Shown: positions 8,339 through 16,768 of the stretch, piece by piece
How positions within the stretch are numbered: the stretch's first letter is position 1
How the letters are laid out: each line of letters starts with the position of its first letter
Origin: Streptoverticillium olivoreticuli subsp. olivoreticuli
GTDB lineage: Bacteria > Actinomycetota > Actinomycetes > Streptomycetales > Streptomycetaceae
NCBI RefSeq assembly: GCF_003391135.1
Contig: NZ_CP031455.1
Span: 6,494,001-6,558,000 of the forward strand
Direction: 5' to 3'
DNA length: 64,000 bases
Made by a program: the position numbers and the translations under genes
The notes under the pieces: generated by a model
The model's input: the letters and a program-made list of their open reading frames with translations, nothing else
What the model was told of the DNA's origin: nothing
Database searches by the model: none

Positions 8339-8370
8339 AGCCCCGGACACCCTTGTGTTCGGGGCTTTCT
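8339..8370 (+). terminator. Rho-independent terminator after the DUF3817 gene
   Basis: AGCCCCGGACAC-CCTT-GTGTTCGGGGCT forms a 12-bp stem (one G-U pair) followed by TTCTT. Confidence 0.75.
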
Positions 8371-8379
8371 TGCGCGACC

Positions 8380-8403
8380 ATTTACTAGGACGTCCTAGTA
8401 AAT
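8380..8403. promoter_or_regulatory. 24-bp perfect palindrome upstream of icmA
   Basis: ATTTACTAGGAC/GTCCTAGTAAAT is perfectly symmetrical and ends 31 bp before the icmA start. Its size and symmetry suit a dimeric (or paired-dimer) TetR or MarR repressor, and both kinds are encoded next door (10288-10899 and 7369-7914). It overlaps the likely promoter. Confidence 0.7.
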
Positions 8404-8434
8404 TCGCGGGGCGCGGAAAGGCGGTTCGGAGCAC

Positions 8435-10135
8435 ATGGACGCAGAGGCGATCGAGGCGGGGCGCGGCCGCTGGCAGGCGCGGTACGACAAGGCCCGCAAG
8501 CGCGACGCGGACTTCACCACACTGTCCGGCGACCCGGTCGAGCCCGTCTACGGACCCCGCCCCGGCGACGCGTACGAGGGCTTCGAGCGGATCGGCTGGC
8601 CGGGGGAGTATCCCTTCACCCGCGGCCTGCACCCGACGGGCTACCGCGGCCGGACGTGGACCATCCGCCAGTTCGCCGGCTTCGGCAACGCCGAGCAGAC
8701 CAACGAGCGCTACAAGATGATCCTCGCCGCCGGTGGCGGCGGGCTCTCCGTCGCCTTCGACATGCCGACGCTCATGGGCCGCGACTCCGACGACCCGCGC
8801 TCCCTGGGCGAGGTCGGGCACTGCGGCGTCGCCATCGACTCCGCCGCCGACATGGAGGTCCTCTTCAAGGACATCCCGCTGGGCGACGTCACCACCTCGA
8901 TGACGATCAGCGGGCCCGCGGTGCCCGTCTTCTGCATGTACCTGGTCGCCGCCGAGCGGCAGGGCATCGACCCCGCCGTCCTCAACGGCACGCTCCAGAC
9001 GGACATCTTCAAGGAGTACATCGCACAGAAGGAGTGGCTCTTCCCGCCGGAGCCCCACCTCAGGCTCATAGGGGATCTCATGGAGCACTGCACCCGCTCC
9101 ATCCCCGCCTACAAGCCGCTCTCCGTCTCCGGCTACCACATCCGCGAGGCCGGCGCGACGGCCGCGCAGGAGCTGGCGTACACCCTCGCCGACGGCTTCG
9201 GCTACGTCGAACTGGGCCTGAGCCGGGGCCTGGACGTCGACACCTTCGCCCCCGGCCTCTCCTTCTTCTTCGACGCCCACCTCGACTTCTTCGAGGAGAT
9301 CGCCAAGTTCCGCGCCGCCCGCCGCATCTGGGCCCGCTGGATGCGCGACGTCTACGGCGCGAAGACCGACAAGGCGCAGTGGCTGCGCTTCCACACCCAG
9401 ACGGCCGGCGTCTCGCTCACCGCCCAGCAGCCGTACAACAACGTCGTCCGCACCGCCGTCGAGGCCCTCTCCGCCGTCCTCGGCGGCACGAACTCGCTGC
9501 ACACCAACGCCCTCGACGAGACCCTCGCCCTCCCCAGCGAGCAGGCCGCGGAGATCGCGCTGCGCACGCAGCAGGTGCTGATGGAGGAGACCGGCATCGT
9601 CAACGTCGCGGACCCGCTGGGCGGTTCGTGGTACGTGGAGCAGCTCACCGACCGCATCGAGGCCGACGCCGAGAAGATCTTCGAGCAGATCAAGGAGCGG
9701 GGCGCGCGGGCCGTGCCGAACGGCGCGCACCCGATAGGGCCCATGACCTCCGGCATCCTGCGGGGCATCGAGGACGGCTGGTTCACGGGCGAGATCGCCG
9801 AGAGCGCCTTCCGCTACCAGCAGGCGCTGGAGAAGGGCGAGAAGCGGGTCGTGGGCGTCAACTGCCACCACGGGTCCGTGACCGGCGACCTGGAGATCCT
9901 GCGCGTCAGCCATGAGGTGGAGCGGGAGCAGGTGCGTGCGCTCTCCGGCCGCAAGGCCGGGCGGGATGACGCTCGCGTACGTGCCTCTTTGGACGAGATG
10001 CTGGCCGCTGCGCGGTCCGGGGCGAACATGATCTCGCCGATGCTCGACGCTGTGCGGGCGGAGGCGACGCTGGGCGAGATCTGCGATGTGCTCCGCGAGG
10101 AGTGGGGGACGTACGTGGAGCCGGCCGGCTTCTAG
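8435..10135 (+). CDS. icmA: Isobutyryl-CoA mutase large subunit
   Basis: A 566-residue protein, the length of known Streptomyces IcmA. It catalyses the B12-dependent interconversion of isobutyryl-CoA and n-butyryl-CoA with the small subunit IcmB, linking valine catabolism to butyrate units. The TIM-barrel substrate site has Phe80 (WTIRQFAGF) and Gln198 (EYIAQKEW), the residues known to mark isobutyryl-CoA mutase, where methylmalonyl-CoA mutase has Tyr and Arg. The C-terminal cobalamin domain is absent, as expected for IcmA. Upstream lies a 24-bp palindrome; downstream a convergent TetR gene across a GC-rich repeat. The small subunit gene is not in the window. Confidence 0.93.
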   Translation: MDAEAIEAGRGRWQARYDKARKRDADFTTLSGDPVEPVYGPRPGDAYEGFERIGWPGEYPFTRGLHPTGYRGRTWTIRQFAGFGNAEQTNERYKMILAAGGGGLSVAFDMPTLMGRDSDDPRSLGEVGHCGVAIDSAADMEVLFKDIPLGDVTTSMTISGPAVPVFCMYLVAAERQGIDPAVLNGTLQTDIFKEYIAQKEWLFPPEPHLRLIGDLMEHCTRSIPAYKPLSVSGYHIREAGATAAQELAYTLADGFGYVELGLSRGLDVDTFAPGLSFFFDAHLDFFEEIAKFRAARRIWARWMRDVYGAKTDKAQWLRFHTQTAGVSLTAQQPYNNVVRTAVEALSAVLGGTNSLHTNALDETLALPSEQAAEIALRTQQVLMEETGIVNVADPLGGSWYVEQLTDRIEADAEKIFEQIKERGARAVPNGAHPIGPMTSGILRGIEDGWFTGEIAESAFRYQQALEKGEKRVVGVNCHHGSVTGDLEILRVSHEVEREQVRALSGRKAGRDDARVRASLDEMLAAARSGANMISPMLDAVRAEATLGEICDVLREEWGTYVEPAGF

Positions 10136-10141
10136 GTTTTT

Positions 10142-10283
10142 TCCCCAGCCCCGCCCCTTCCCGAAACTGGGGCTTGTGCCCCAGACCCCCGGCTGCGGGT
10201 CCGTTACCGCCTGCGGCGGGAGCGCCCTGCGGGCGCGTCCTCAAACGCCGGACGGGCTGAATTCGGCCCGTCCGGCGTGCGTC
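10142..10283 (+). repeat. Streptomyces-type GC-rich intergenic repeat, copy B
   Basis: Opposite orientation to copy A: CCCCAGCCCCGCCCCTTCCC, then CTGGGGCTTGTGCCCCAGAC. It ends in the hairpin ACGCCGGACGGGC...GCCCGTCCGGCGT. It lies between the convergent icmA and TetR genes and can serve as a bidirectional terminator. Confidence 0.78.
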
Positions 10284-10287
10284 AGGA

Positions 10288-10899
10288 TCACACGCCCGAC
10301 AAGCCGCCCACCAGCAGAGCCGTGAAGCCCCGGGCCCACTCCTCGTCCACCGACTGGCCGCTGACCAGCGCCCGGTGGACCACCGCTCCCGCGATCACGT
10401 CGAAGATCAGGTCCGCGTTGCGCGCGGCCGCCGTCGCGTCCTCCTCCAGCGGGAGTTCGCCGCGCGCCTGCGCCCGCTCCCGTCCGAGGAGGACGAGCCG
10501 CTTCTGGCGGTCCACGATCGCGCGGCGGATCCGTACGCGCAGCGCCTCGTCGCGCGTGGACTCCGCGACCACGGCCATGAGGGCCGTCTTCGTCTCCGGG
10601 CGCTCCAGCAGCGCGGCGAACCGCAGCACCACGCCCTCGATGTCGGCGGCGAGGCTGCCGAGGTCGGGCAGGTCCAGGTGCTCGTCGAAGAGCGCCGCCA
10701 CCGCGTCCACGACCAGCTCGTTCTTGCCCGCCCAGCGCCGGTAGAGCGTGGTCTTGGCGACCCCGGCGCGGGCCGCGACGTCGCCCATGGTCAGCTTCCC
10801 CCAGCCGAGTTCGACCAGGGCGGCGCGCGTCGCGTCGAGGATCGCCCGGTCGGCCTCGGCGCTGCGGGGCCGACCCGTACGGGCGCGGGCGGAAGTCAT
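10288..10899 (-). CDS. TetR-family regulator
   Basis: A 203-residue protein. The N-terminal helix-turn-helix LTMGDVAARAGVAKTTLYRRW is typical, and the C-terminal region is all-helical. It faces icmA tail to tail. Regulation of icmA through the palindrome at 8380-8403 is possible, but the spacing of 1.7 kb and the convergent orientation leave this open. Confidence 0.88.
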   Translation of the reverse strand: MTSARARTGRPRSAEADRAILDATRAALVELGWGKLTMGDVAARAGVAKTTLYRRWAGKNELVVDAVAALFDEHLDLPDLGSLAADIEGVVLRFAALLERPETKTALMAVVAESTRDEALRVRIRRAIVDRQKRLVLLGRERAQARGELPLEEDATAAARNADLIFDVIAGAVVHRALVSGQSVDEEWARGFTALLVGGLSGV

Positions 10900-11121
10900 G
10901 CCGCGACCTTACCGCCGAGTAGCCACGCGGGTATGAGCCAGATCACGCAAAAGCCCGGGGAAGCCCCGTTACAGAGCACCGGCTTCCAGTTACGCTACGA
11001 CTCGTAGCGAAAGAGCGACAACCACAGGCGCCAGGTGGGGACCCGGCGCCGAAACGATGCTCCGAGCGCCCTACGACGGCGCGCTTTTCCGATCGCCGCG
11101 CCGAGGGGGGAGGATAGGCCC

Positions 11122-12096
11122 ATGCAGCCACGGAACATGTCCATGAGTGGAGTGGTCGACCTCGCCGCGGTGAAGGCCGCCGGGGAAGCCAAGCAGAAGG
11201 CGGAGCAGGCACGTGCCGAGGCCGCCCGCCGGGGCGGCGCGCCCGCCCCCGCCGCGCAGCGCCTGGTCTTCGACGTAGACGAGGCGGGGTTCGAGGCGGA
11301 GGTCCTCCAGCGCTCCGCGGAGGTGCCCGTCGTCATCGACTTCTGGGCCGACTGGTGCGAGCCGTGCAAGCAGCTCGGCCCGCTGCTGGAGCGGCTGGCG
11401 GCGGAGTACGCCGGCCGGTTCGTGCTCGCCAAGATCGACGTCGAGGCCAATCAGCTCCTCTTCCAGCAGTTCGGCGTCCAGTCCATCCCCGCGGTCTTCG
11501 CGGTGGTGGCCGGCCAGGCCCTGCCGCTCTTCCAGGGCGCGGCGCCCGAAGCGCAGATCCGGGAGGTGCTGGACCAGCTCATCCAGGTCTCGGAGCAGCG
11601 CTTCGGGATCGTGGGTGCCCCGGTCGAGCCGGGTGCCGCCGACGAGGCGGCCGCTGCCGCCCCGGCCGCGCCCGCGGGCCCGCACGACAGCGCCCTGGGC
11701 CTGGCCCACGAGGCGCTGGACGCGGGTGACCTGGGCGGCGCCGTGCGGGCGTACAAGAACGTGCTGTCCGACGACCCGGGCAACGCCGAGGCCAAGCTGG
11801 GCCTCGCGCAGGCCGAACTGCTCCAGCGCGTCCAGGACATGGACCCGCAGCAGGTCCGCAAGGCCGCCGCGGAGGGTCCCGCCGATGTGCGGGCGCAGAT
11901 CGCCGCGGCCGACCTCGATCTGGTCGGCGGGCATGTGGAGGACGCTTTCGGCCGACTGCTGGACGCGGTCAAGCGGACCGCCGGTGAGGACCGGGACGCC
12001 GCCCGCGTGCGGCTGCTGGAGCTCTTCGAGGTGATCGGGGCGGACGATCCGCGGGTGGGCGCCGCGCGTACGGCGCTGTCGCGCGCGCTGTTCTGA
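11122..12096 (+). CDS. YbbN-like thioredoxin/TPR co-chaperone
   Basis: A 324-residue cytosolic protein. A thioredoxin fold occupies residues 50-160 with VVIDFWADWCEPCKQLGP (active site WCEPC, both cysteines present) and the cis-Pro QSIPAVF. It is followed by an Ala/Pro linker and a C-terminal TPR-like helical region (ALGLAHEALDAGDLGGAVRAYK). This matches the tetratricopeptide-thioredoxin (CnoX/YbbN) family. ATG at 11122 follows GGGGAGGATAG; the longer frame to 11035 lacks a ribosome site. Confidence 0.88.
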   Translation: MQPRNMSMSGVVDLAAVKAAGEAKQKAEQARAEAARRGGAPAPAAQRLVFDVDEAGFEAEVLQRSAEVPVVIDFWADWCEPCKQLGPLLERLAAEYAGRFVLAKIDVEANQLLFQQFGVQSIPAVFAVVAGQALPLFQGAAPEAQIREVLDQLIQVSEQRFGIVGAPVEPGAADEAAAAAPAAPAGPHDSALGLAHEALDAGDLGGAVRAYKNVLSDDPGNAEAKLGLAQAELLQRVQDMDPQQVRKAAAEGPADVRAQIAAADLDLVGGHVEDAFGRLLDAVKRTAGEDRDAARVRLLELFEVIGADDPRVGAARTALSRALF

Positions 12097-12143
12097 CGGA
12101 CCCTTGTTCCCCCTGTGCCCCAGGCGGCACGGACGGCCGCGCT

Positions 12144-12160
12144 TTACCAAAACTTGGTAA
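12144..12160. promoter_or_regulatory. Inverted repeat TTACCAA-AAC-TTGGTAA
   Basis: A perfect 7-bp inverted repeat with a 3-bp centre, AT-rich against a GC-rich background, between the ybbN-like stop and its terminator. Its form fits a small dimeric repressor site. Confidence 0.4.
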
Positions 12161-12186
12161 TCGCGAGCGCCGTTACTGCGAGTAAG

Positions 12187-12215
12187 AAAAACCCGGGCAT
12201 TCGCCCGGGTTTTTT
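12187..12215 (+). terminator. Rho-independent terminator
   Basis: AAAACCCGGGC-ATTC-GCCCGGGTTTT with a following T run. It is a classical terminator, rare in this GC-rich context, and symmetrical enough to work in both directions. Confidence 0.9.
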
Positions 12216-12671
12216 CGTATGACTCCCGCTTCTTCCGCACACGGTGCGGAACCCTCCCGGCACCGGCCGACGCGCTCCGGACCCCCCTTGGTTATCGGCC
12301 CGTTACTCGCTAGTAATGAACCTCTTGTGCCCCGGCCGTGAATGGACCACGATCGGCCAAGCTCGGTCCATTCCCTTACCCGGCAGCCGGTCGGTGTGCG
12401 GGGCGTGGGTCCCCACCGGGCGGGCCGTCCCGCAGTCGGGCCGGCCCAGGGACAGGGGGGTCCCCGCCGTCAACGGCAGGGCCTGTCCCGGCGGTTGCGC
12501 GAACGCGTGGCCAGTGGTTGTCGCTCGGGGGTGATCGCCGGTGCCGTCGGAGGCGTTTCGCGCCACCGGGTGCGGCGGCGCTCTTCTTCCCGAGGACGTA
12601 GCACTTCTCCCATCCCGGGCCCGGGCCATGAGGCCCCGACCGGAGATGTACGTCCGAGAAGGAGGAAAGTC

Positions 12672-13310
12672 ATGCAGTCCCAGACTCGTGGTGGGACCAG
12701 ATGGCGCCGGTTCGCCGTCGTGATGGTGCCCAGTATGGCGGCGACGGCCGCGATCGGTGTGGCGGTGGCACAGGGGGCGCTGGCGGCTTCGTTCAGTGTC
12801 TCCGGCCAGCAGTTCCAGGTGACGGCCGACAAGCTTCATGGCACCGGATTCGTTCAGTACGGCGCCTTGGACGAGACCAAGGCGGGCCAGAAGCCGGTCG
12901 CGGTGGTCGGCATCGACACCGCCGAGATCAACGGTCTTTGCCAGGCGGTCACCATTCCCACCCCCTTCGGCTTCGACGTGTCGATGACACTGAAGGCCGG
13001 GGGCGGGGACAAGCAGGTCACGGCGTCGAAGCTGTACATCGACGCGGACGACATGACCGCCAACGCGAAGTTCAAGAACGTCGACATCGGCGTGTCCGTG
13101 GACGACACGACCAAGGGCCCGGGCCCGGCGGCGGGTAAGGGTACCGCGGGGGCGCATGTGCCCGGCTCCTTCGCCCAGCAGGCCGACGAGGTCTGGTTCG
13201 ACACGGTGGACCAGAAGGCCTGGGCGACCTCGGCGGGCACCTTCACGCTGCCGGGTCTGCACCTGAGCGTTGCCAAGGGCGCGGCCAAGTGCGAGCTGAA
13301 GAAGCAGTGA
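12672..13310 (+). CDS. DUF6230 family exported/membrane-associated protein
   Basis: A 212-residue protein. The N-terminal hydrophobic segment (RFAVVMVPSMAATAAIGVAV) serves as signal or anchor. The rest is a beta-rich domain (SFSVSGQQFQVTADKLHGTGF...) with two Cys residues. It matches the DUF6230 family of streptomycetes, which is regularly encoded next to a DUF6114 membrane protein, as here. ATG at 12672 follows AAGGAGGAAAG. The role is unknown; envelope or sporulation functions have been suggested for such pairs. Confidence 0.82.
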   Translation: MQSQTRGGTRWRRFAVVMVPSMAATAAIGVAVAQGALAASFSVSGQQFQVTADKLHGTGFVQYGALDETKAGQKPVAVVGIDTAEINGLCQAVTIPTPFGFDVSMTLKAGGGDKQVTASKLYIDADDMTANAKFKNVDIGVSVDDTTKGPGPAAGKGTAGAHVPGSFAQQADEVWFDTVDQKAWATSAGTFTLPGLHLSVAKGAAKCELKKQ

Positions 13311-13439
13311 CGCGCTGAACGGACGGGTGCGGGAAGGGAAGCGCGATCCCGTACCCGTACCGCGCGCACCGCTCGCCGGGCCCGGCCCAGACATCGAGCA
13401 ACACGTTCCACCCGATCGCCCCCCGAGGAGCTGTACGAC

Positions 13440-13943
13440 ATGAGCGCCGACACGCGACCCCGGCCCACAGGATCGTTCGGCCGCGCCCGTCATTCTTTCC
13501 GGGACTGGCGCGGGCGGCGTCCGTTCTGGGGCGGGCTGTGGACCCTGCTGGCCGGCTTCCCGATCATGTACATCCCGTATCAGACCATGACGCTGGGCGA
13601 TCTGCACATCCGCATGGCCACCACGGCGGGCGCGGGCTCGCTGATCATCGGCGTGCTGCTGGTCGTCCTCGGGCTGACGCTCTGGTTCCAGCAGCAGTCG
13701 CGGATCTTCGCCGGTGTCGCGGCGATCCTGCTCGCGCTGGTGTCGCTGGTGGTGTCCAACTTCGGGGCGTTCCTGGTCGGTTTCCTGCTGGCCCTGATCG
13801 GCGGCGCGCTCGGCGTCTCCTGGGCGCCGGGCAAGCCGGTCGTCGAGGCGGACCCGGACGGCGGCTCCGAGCCGCGGTCCGACGTGCCGCCGCCGGGACT
13901 GAGCCTGCTCAAGGACACCGACGGGGGCCACAGTGCCGCTTGA
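13440..13943 (+). CDS. DUF6114 membrane protein
   Basis: A 167-residue protein with four hydrophobic segments between residues 28 and 128 (PFWGGLWTLLAGFPIMYIPY; AGSLIIGVLLVVLGLTLWF; IFAGVAAILLALVSLVV; FGAFLVGFLLALIGGALGV) and a polar C-terminus. Downstream partner of the DUF6230 gene. Its last codons overlap the start of the next gene by 11 bp. ATG follows GAGGAG. Confidence 0.82.
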   Translation: MSADTRPRPTGSFGRARHSFRDWRGRRPFWGGLWTLLAGFPIMYIPYQTMTLGDLHIRMATTAGAGSLIIGVLLVVLGLTLWFQQQSRIFAGVAAILLALVSLVVSNFGAFLVGFLLALIGGALGVSWAPGKPVVEADPDGGSEPRSDVPPPGLSLLKDTDGGHSAA

Positions 13944-15195
13944 CGAAGAGCCCGAGGGCGAGGGTGTGAGATCCGGCCCCCGGCACGCCGCCCCCCGCAA
14001 ACCGCTGCTCGCCCGGCTCCATATGCCCGCGGGCAAGGCCGTCGCCATCGCGGCGATGCCGACCGCCGTCCTGATGGGCATGGGGCTCACGCCTCAACTG
14101 GCCTCGGCGAAGCCGCCGTTGCCCGAGCCGTTCGAGGGGCAGTGCGCGACGGCGCCGGACGCGTCGCCGGAGGAGCCGGGCACGAGCGCGAGCCCGGAGC
14201 CGAGCCGGAGCGCGAAGACGGACGCGGCCAAGCCCAAGGAGCCCACCAAGGAGCCGGCCCCGGCGACGTCCCCGTCCGCGAAGCCTCAGGACAAGCCCGG
14301 CGCCGAGCCGGACCCTGGCAGGAGCCCGGACAAGGGCAAGGCCGCGAAGACCGGCCCGTCGTCCGCCCCACCCTCGGCCCCGCCGTCCACGTCGCCCTCG
14401 CCGTCCAAGTCCTTCAACCCGTTGGACCCCTTGGGTCTCGGCGACAAGCTGAGGGACATCCTGGACGGCGGCAGGAAGCCCGACGGTCAGCCGTCGGCGC
14501 CGCGCAGTGCCGCACCCGGCCCGTCGGGCTCGCCCTCCGCGCCTTCTTCCGCCCCCGCCGCGCCCAAGGGTGCCGGAGCCCCGTCGGACCGGGCCCGTAC
14601 GCCCAGTGGACAGCCGTCCACCGAGCCGCCCACCGAGCCGTCCACGGCGCCTCCGAGCACCTCGCCCTCCACGCCCTCGCCGGGGGCGAGCGGCTCCCCG
14701 GGGGCCCTGCCTCCCTGCCCCAAGGGGCAGGCGGTGGACGGGAACGAGGGGCACGCCTTCCCGATCCAGCCCTGGTATCTGGAGGCGAGCGTGCTCACCC
14801 TCAAGGGGCTGACGTACGAGGGCATCAAGAAGATCACCATGGTGAACGGGCAGCAGAAGTCCGTGCTCAAGTTCACCGCGGACGCGCTCACCATCAAGGA
14901 CCTGCACCAGATCGTCAACAGCAACGGCAAGGAGTACCACGTCGCCGGGCCGGGCACGGATTCGACCGTGACCGGCGGGCAAGTGACGATGTACACCGAG
15001 GAGTTGAAGGGCAAGCTGCTGGGTCTGATCCCGTCGACCGCGAGCCCGGCGAGTCCGCCGCCGCTGATCCCCGGCCTGAAGCTGCCGATCCCCGTCTTCT
15101 ACACGAATGTGAAGCTCCGGCAGGGCGGCCAGTTCGGCGGGACGCTGCACATCCCGAACCTGCACCAGTACTTGACGGACGGCACGTATCCGTAG
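13933..15195 (+). CDS. Secreted Pro/Ser-rich protein linked to the DUF6230/DUF6114 pair
   Basis: A 420-residue protein. After a basic N-terminus comes a hydrophobic export segment (KAVAIAAMPTAVLMGMGL, ending near ASAKPP). A long Pro/Ser/Lys/Glu-rich low-complexity region follows (about residues 60-255). It ends in a globular C-terminal domain of about 165 residues (LPPCPKGQAVDGNEGHAFPI...) that resembles DUF6230-type lipid-like or envelope proteins in its beta-rich pattern. GTG at 13933 overlaps the DUF6114 gene. It is likely anchored at or exported through the membrane, spanning the wall by its Pro-rich stalk. Confidence 0.75.
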   Translation: MPLDEEPEGEGVRSGPRHAAPRKPLLARLHMPAGKAVAIAAMPTAVLMGMGLTPQLASAKPPLPEPFEGQCATAPDASPEEPGTSASPEPSRSAKTDAAKPKEPTKEPAPATSPSAKPQDKPGAEPDPGRSPDKGKAAKTGPSSAPPSAPPSTSPSPSKSFNPLDPLGLGDKLRDILDGGRKPDGQPSAPRSAAPGPSGSPSAPSSAPAAPKGAGAPSDRARTPSGQPSTEPPTEPSTAPPSTSPSTPSPGASGSPGALPPCPKGQAVDGNEGHAFPIQPWYLEASVLTLKGLTYEGIKKITMVNGQQKSVLKFTADALTIKDLHQIVNSNGKEYHVAGPGTDSTVTGGQVTMYTEELKGKLLGLIPSTASPASPPPLIPGLKLPIPVFYTNVKLRQGGQFGGTLHIPNLHQYLTDGTYP

Positions 15196-15213
15196 GCCGT
15201 CCCCCCGAAACGG

Positions 15214-15257
15214 CGAACGCCGGACCGGCTGGAAGCATCCAGCCCGTCCGGCGTTCG
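15214..15257. terminator. Bidirectional hairpin between convergent genes
   Basis: A 20-bp stem (one mismatch) around the loop AGCA; arms CGAACGCCGGACCGGCTGGA and its complement. It shares the CGCCGGACGGGC core with the GC-rich intergenic repeats. Confidence 0.8.
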
Positions 15258-15271
15258 TGTGCGGTGTGGGC

Positions 15272-16696
15272 TCAGCCCTCGCCGCCCAGGTGGTGGACCC
15301 GCACCATGTTGGTGGTGCCGGGGATGCCGGGGGGCGAGCCGGCGGTGATGATCATCGTGTCGCCCTTGCTGTAGCGCTTCAGCTTCAGCAGCTCCGCGTC
15401 GACCAGGTCGACCATCGCGTCGGTGTTGTCGACGTGCGGCACGACGTACGTCTCGACGCCCCAGCTCAGCGTGAGCTGGTTGCGGGTGGAGGCGTCCGTG
15501 GTGAAGGCCAGGATCGGCTGGGCCGCGCGGTAGCGGGACAGGCGGCGGGCCGTGTCACCGGACTTGGTGAAGGCGACCAGCGACTTCGCGCCGAGGAAGT
15601 CGGCGATCTCGCAGGCGGCGCGGGCGACCGAGCCGCCCTGCGTGCGCGGCTTCTTGCCCGGGACGAGCGGCTGGAGGCCCTTGGAGAGGAGCTCCTCCTC
15701 GGCCGCCTCGACGATGCGGGACATCGTCTTGACGGTCTCGATCGGGTAGGCGCCGACGCTGGACTCGGCCGACAGCATGACCGCGTCCGCGCCGTCCAGG
15801 ATCGCGTTCGCGACGTCGGACGCCTCGGCGCGGGTCGGCCGGGAGTTGGTGATCATCGACTCCATCATCTGGGTCGCGACGATCACCGGCTTGGCGTTGC
15901 GGCGGCACATCTCCACGAGGCGCTTCTGCACCATCGGGACCTTCTCCAGCGGATACTCCACCGCGAGGTCGCCACGGGCCACCATCACACCGTCGAACGC
16001 CGCGACGACGCCCTCCATGTTGGCGACGGCCTGCGGCTTCTCGACCTTGGCGATGACCGGCACCCGGCGGCCGACCTCGTCCATGACGCGGTGCACGTCG
16101 AGGACGTCCTTGGCGTCGCGGACGAAGGACAGCGCGACCATGTCGCAGCCCATCGCGAGGGCGAACTTCAGGTCCTCGATGTCCTTCTCGGACAGCGCCG
16201 GGACGTTCACCGCCGCGCCGGGCAGGTTGATGCCCTTGTGGTCGGAGATGACACCGCCCTCGATGACGATGGTCCGCACGCGCGGGCCCTCGACCTCGGT
16301 GACCCGGAGCTCGACGTTGCCGTCGTTGATCAGGATCTGGTCGCCCTTGGAGACGTCGCCGGGCAGACCCTTGTAGGTCGTGCCGCAGATCGTCCGGTCG
16401 CCGGGGACGTCCTCGGTCGTGATGGTGAACTCGTCACCGCGCACCAGCTCCACGGGGCCGTCCGCGAAGGTCTCCAGGCGGATCTTCGGGCCCTGGAGGT
16501 CGGCGAGGACGCCGACCGCGCGGCCGGTGTCCTCGACGGCCTTACGGAGGCGGTGGTACCGCTCCTCGTGCTCCGAGTGGGTCCCGTGGCTCATGTTGAA
16601 ACGGGCCACATTCATACCCGCCTCGATCAGCGTCTTCAGCTGGTCGAAGGAGTCGACGGCGGGGCCCAGGGTGCAGACGATTTTGGAACGGCGCAT
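15272..16696 (-). CDS. pyk: Pyruvate kinase
   Basis: A 474-residue enzyme converting phosphoenolpyruvate and ADP to pyruvate and ATP. Visible: MRRSKIVCTLGPAVDS at the N-terminus, NVARFNMSHG, LADLQGPKIR, VIAKVEKPQAV around the catalytic Lys, MVARGDLAVE binding Mg, and the C-terminal allosteric domain. ATG at 16696 follows AGGATC; the longer upstream frame is not pyruvate-kinase-like. It is the last of the leftward series pta-ackA-pyk, 72 bp after ackA. Confidence 0.96.
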   Translation of the reverse strand: MRRSKIVCTLGPAVDSFDQLKTLIEAGMNVARFNMSHGTHSEHEERYHRLRKAVEDTGRAVGVLADLQGPKIRLETFADGPVELVRGDEFTITTEDVPGDRTICGTTYKGLPGDVSKGDQILINDGNVELRVTEVEGPRVRTIVIEGGVISDHKGINLPGAAVNVPALSEKDIEDLKFALAMGCDMVALSFVRDAKDVLDVHRVMDEVGRRVPVIAKVEKPQAVANMEGVVAAFDGVMVARGDLAVEYPLEKVPMVQKRLVEMCRRNAKPVIVATQMMESMITNSRPTRAEASDVANAILDGADAVMLSAESSVGAYPIETVKTMSRIVEAAEEELLSKGLQPLVPGKKPRTQGGSVARAACEIADFLGAKSLVAFTKSGDTARRLSRYRAAQPILAFTTDASTRNQLTLSWGVETYVVPHVDNTDAMVDLVDAELLKLKRYSKGDTMIITAGSPPGIPGTTNMVRVHHLGGEG

Positions 16697-16768
16697 GGGG
16701 CAGATCCTATCGGTTTGTTTCGGAGCGGAATATTCGAGCTGTGGGAAAGGACAGGAGTCCACCCGTGA

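Larger units (their letters stand above)
12097..12671. other. Long non-coding interval before the DUF6230 gene
   Basis: It contains a 17-bp inverted repeat (12144-12160) and a strong terminator (12187-12215). About 450 bp of leader to the DUF6230 gene follow, in which no gene is credible on either strand. A second TTACT/AGTAA-like stretch (GTTACTCGCTAGTAATG, near 12301) suggests a promoter or operator region. Confidence 0.5.

Noticed and set aside
7901..9913. 670-residue open frame antisense to icmA
   Set aside because: Typical shadow of a high-GC gene, His/Gly/Val-rich composition, fully covered by the well-supported icmA.
15257..16768. 503-residue open frame antisense to pyk
   Set aside because: Shadow of pyruvate kinase; composition is unnatural and no motif is present.
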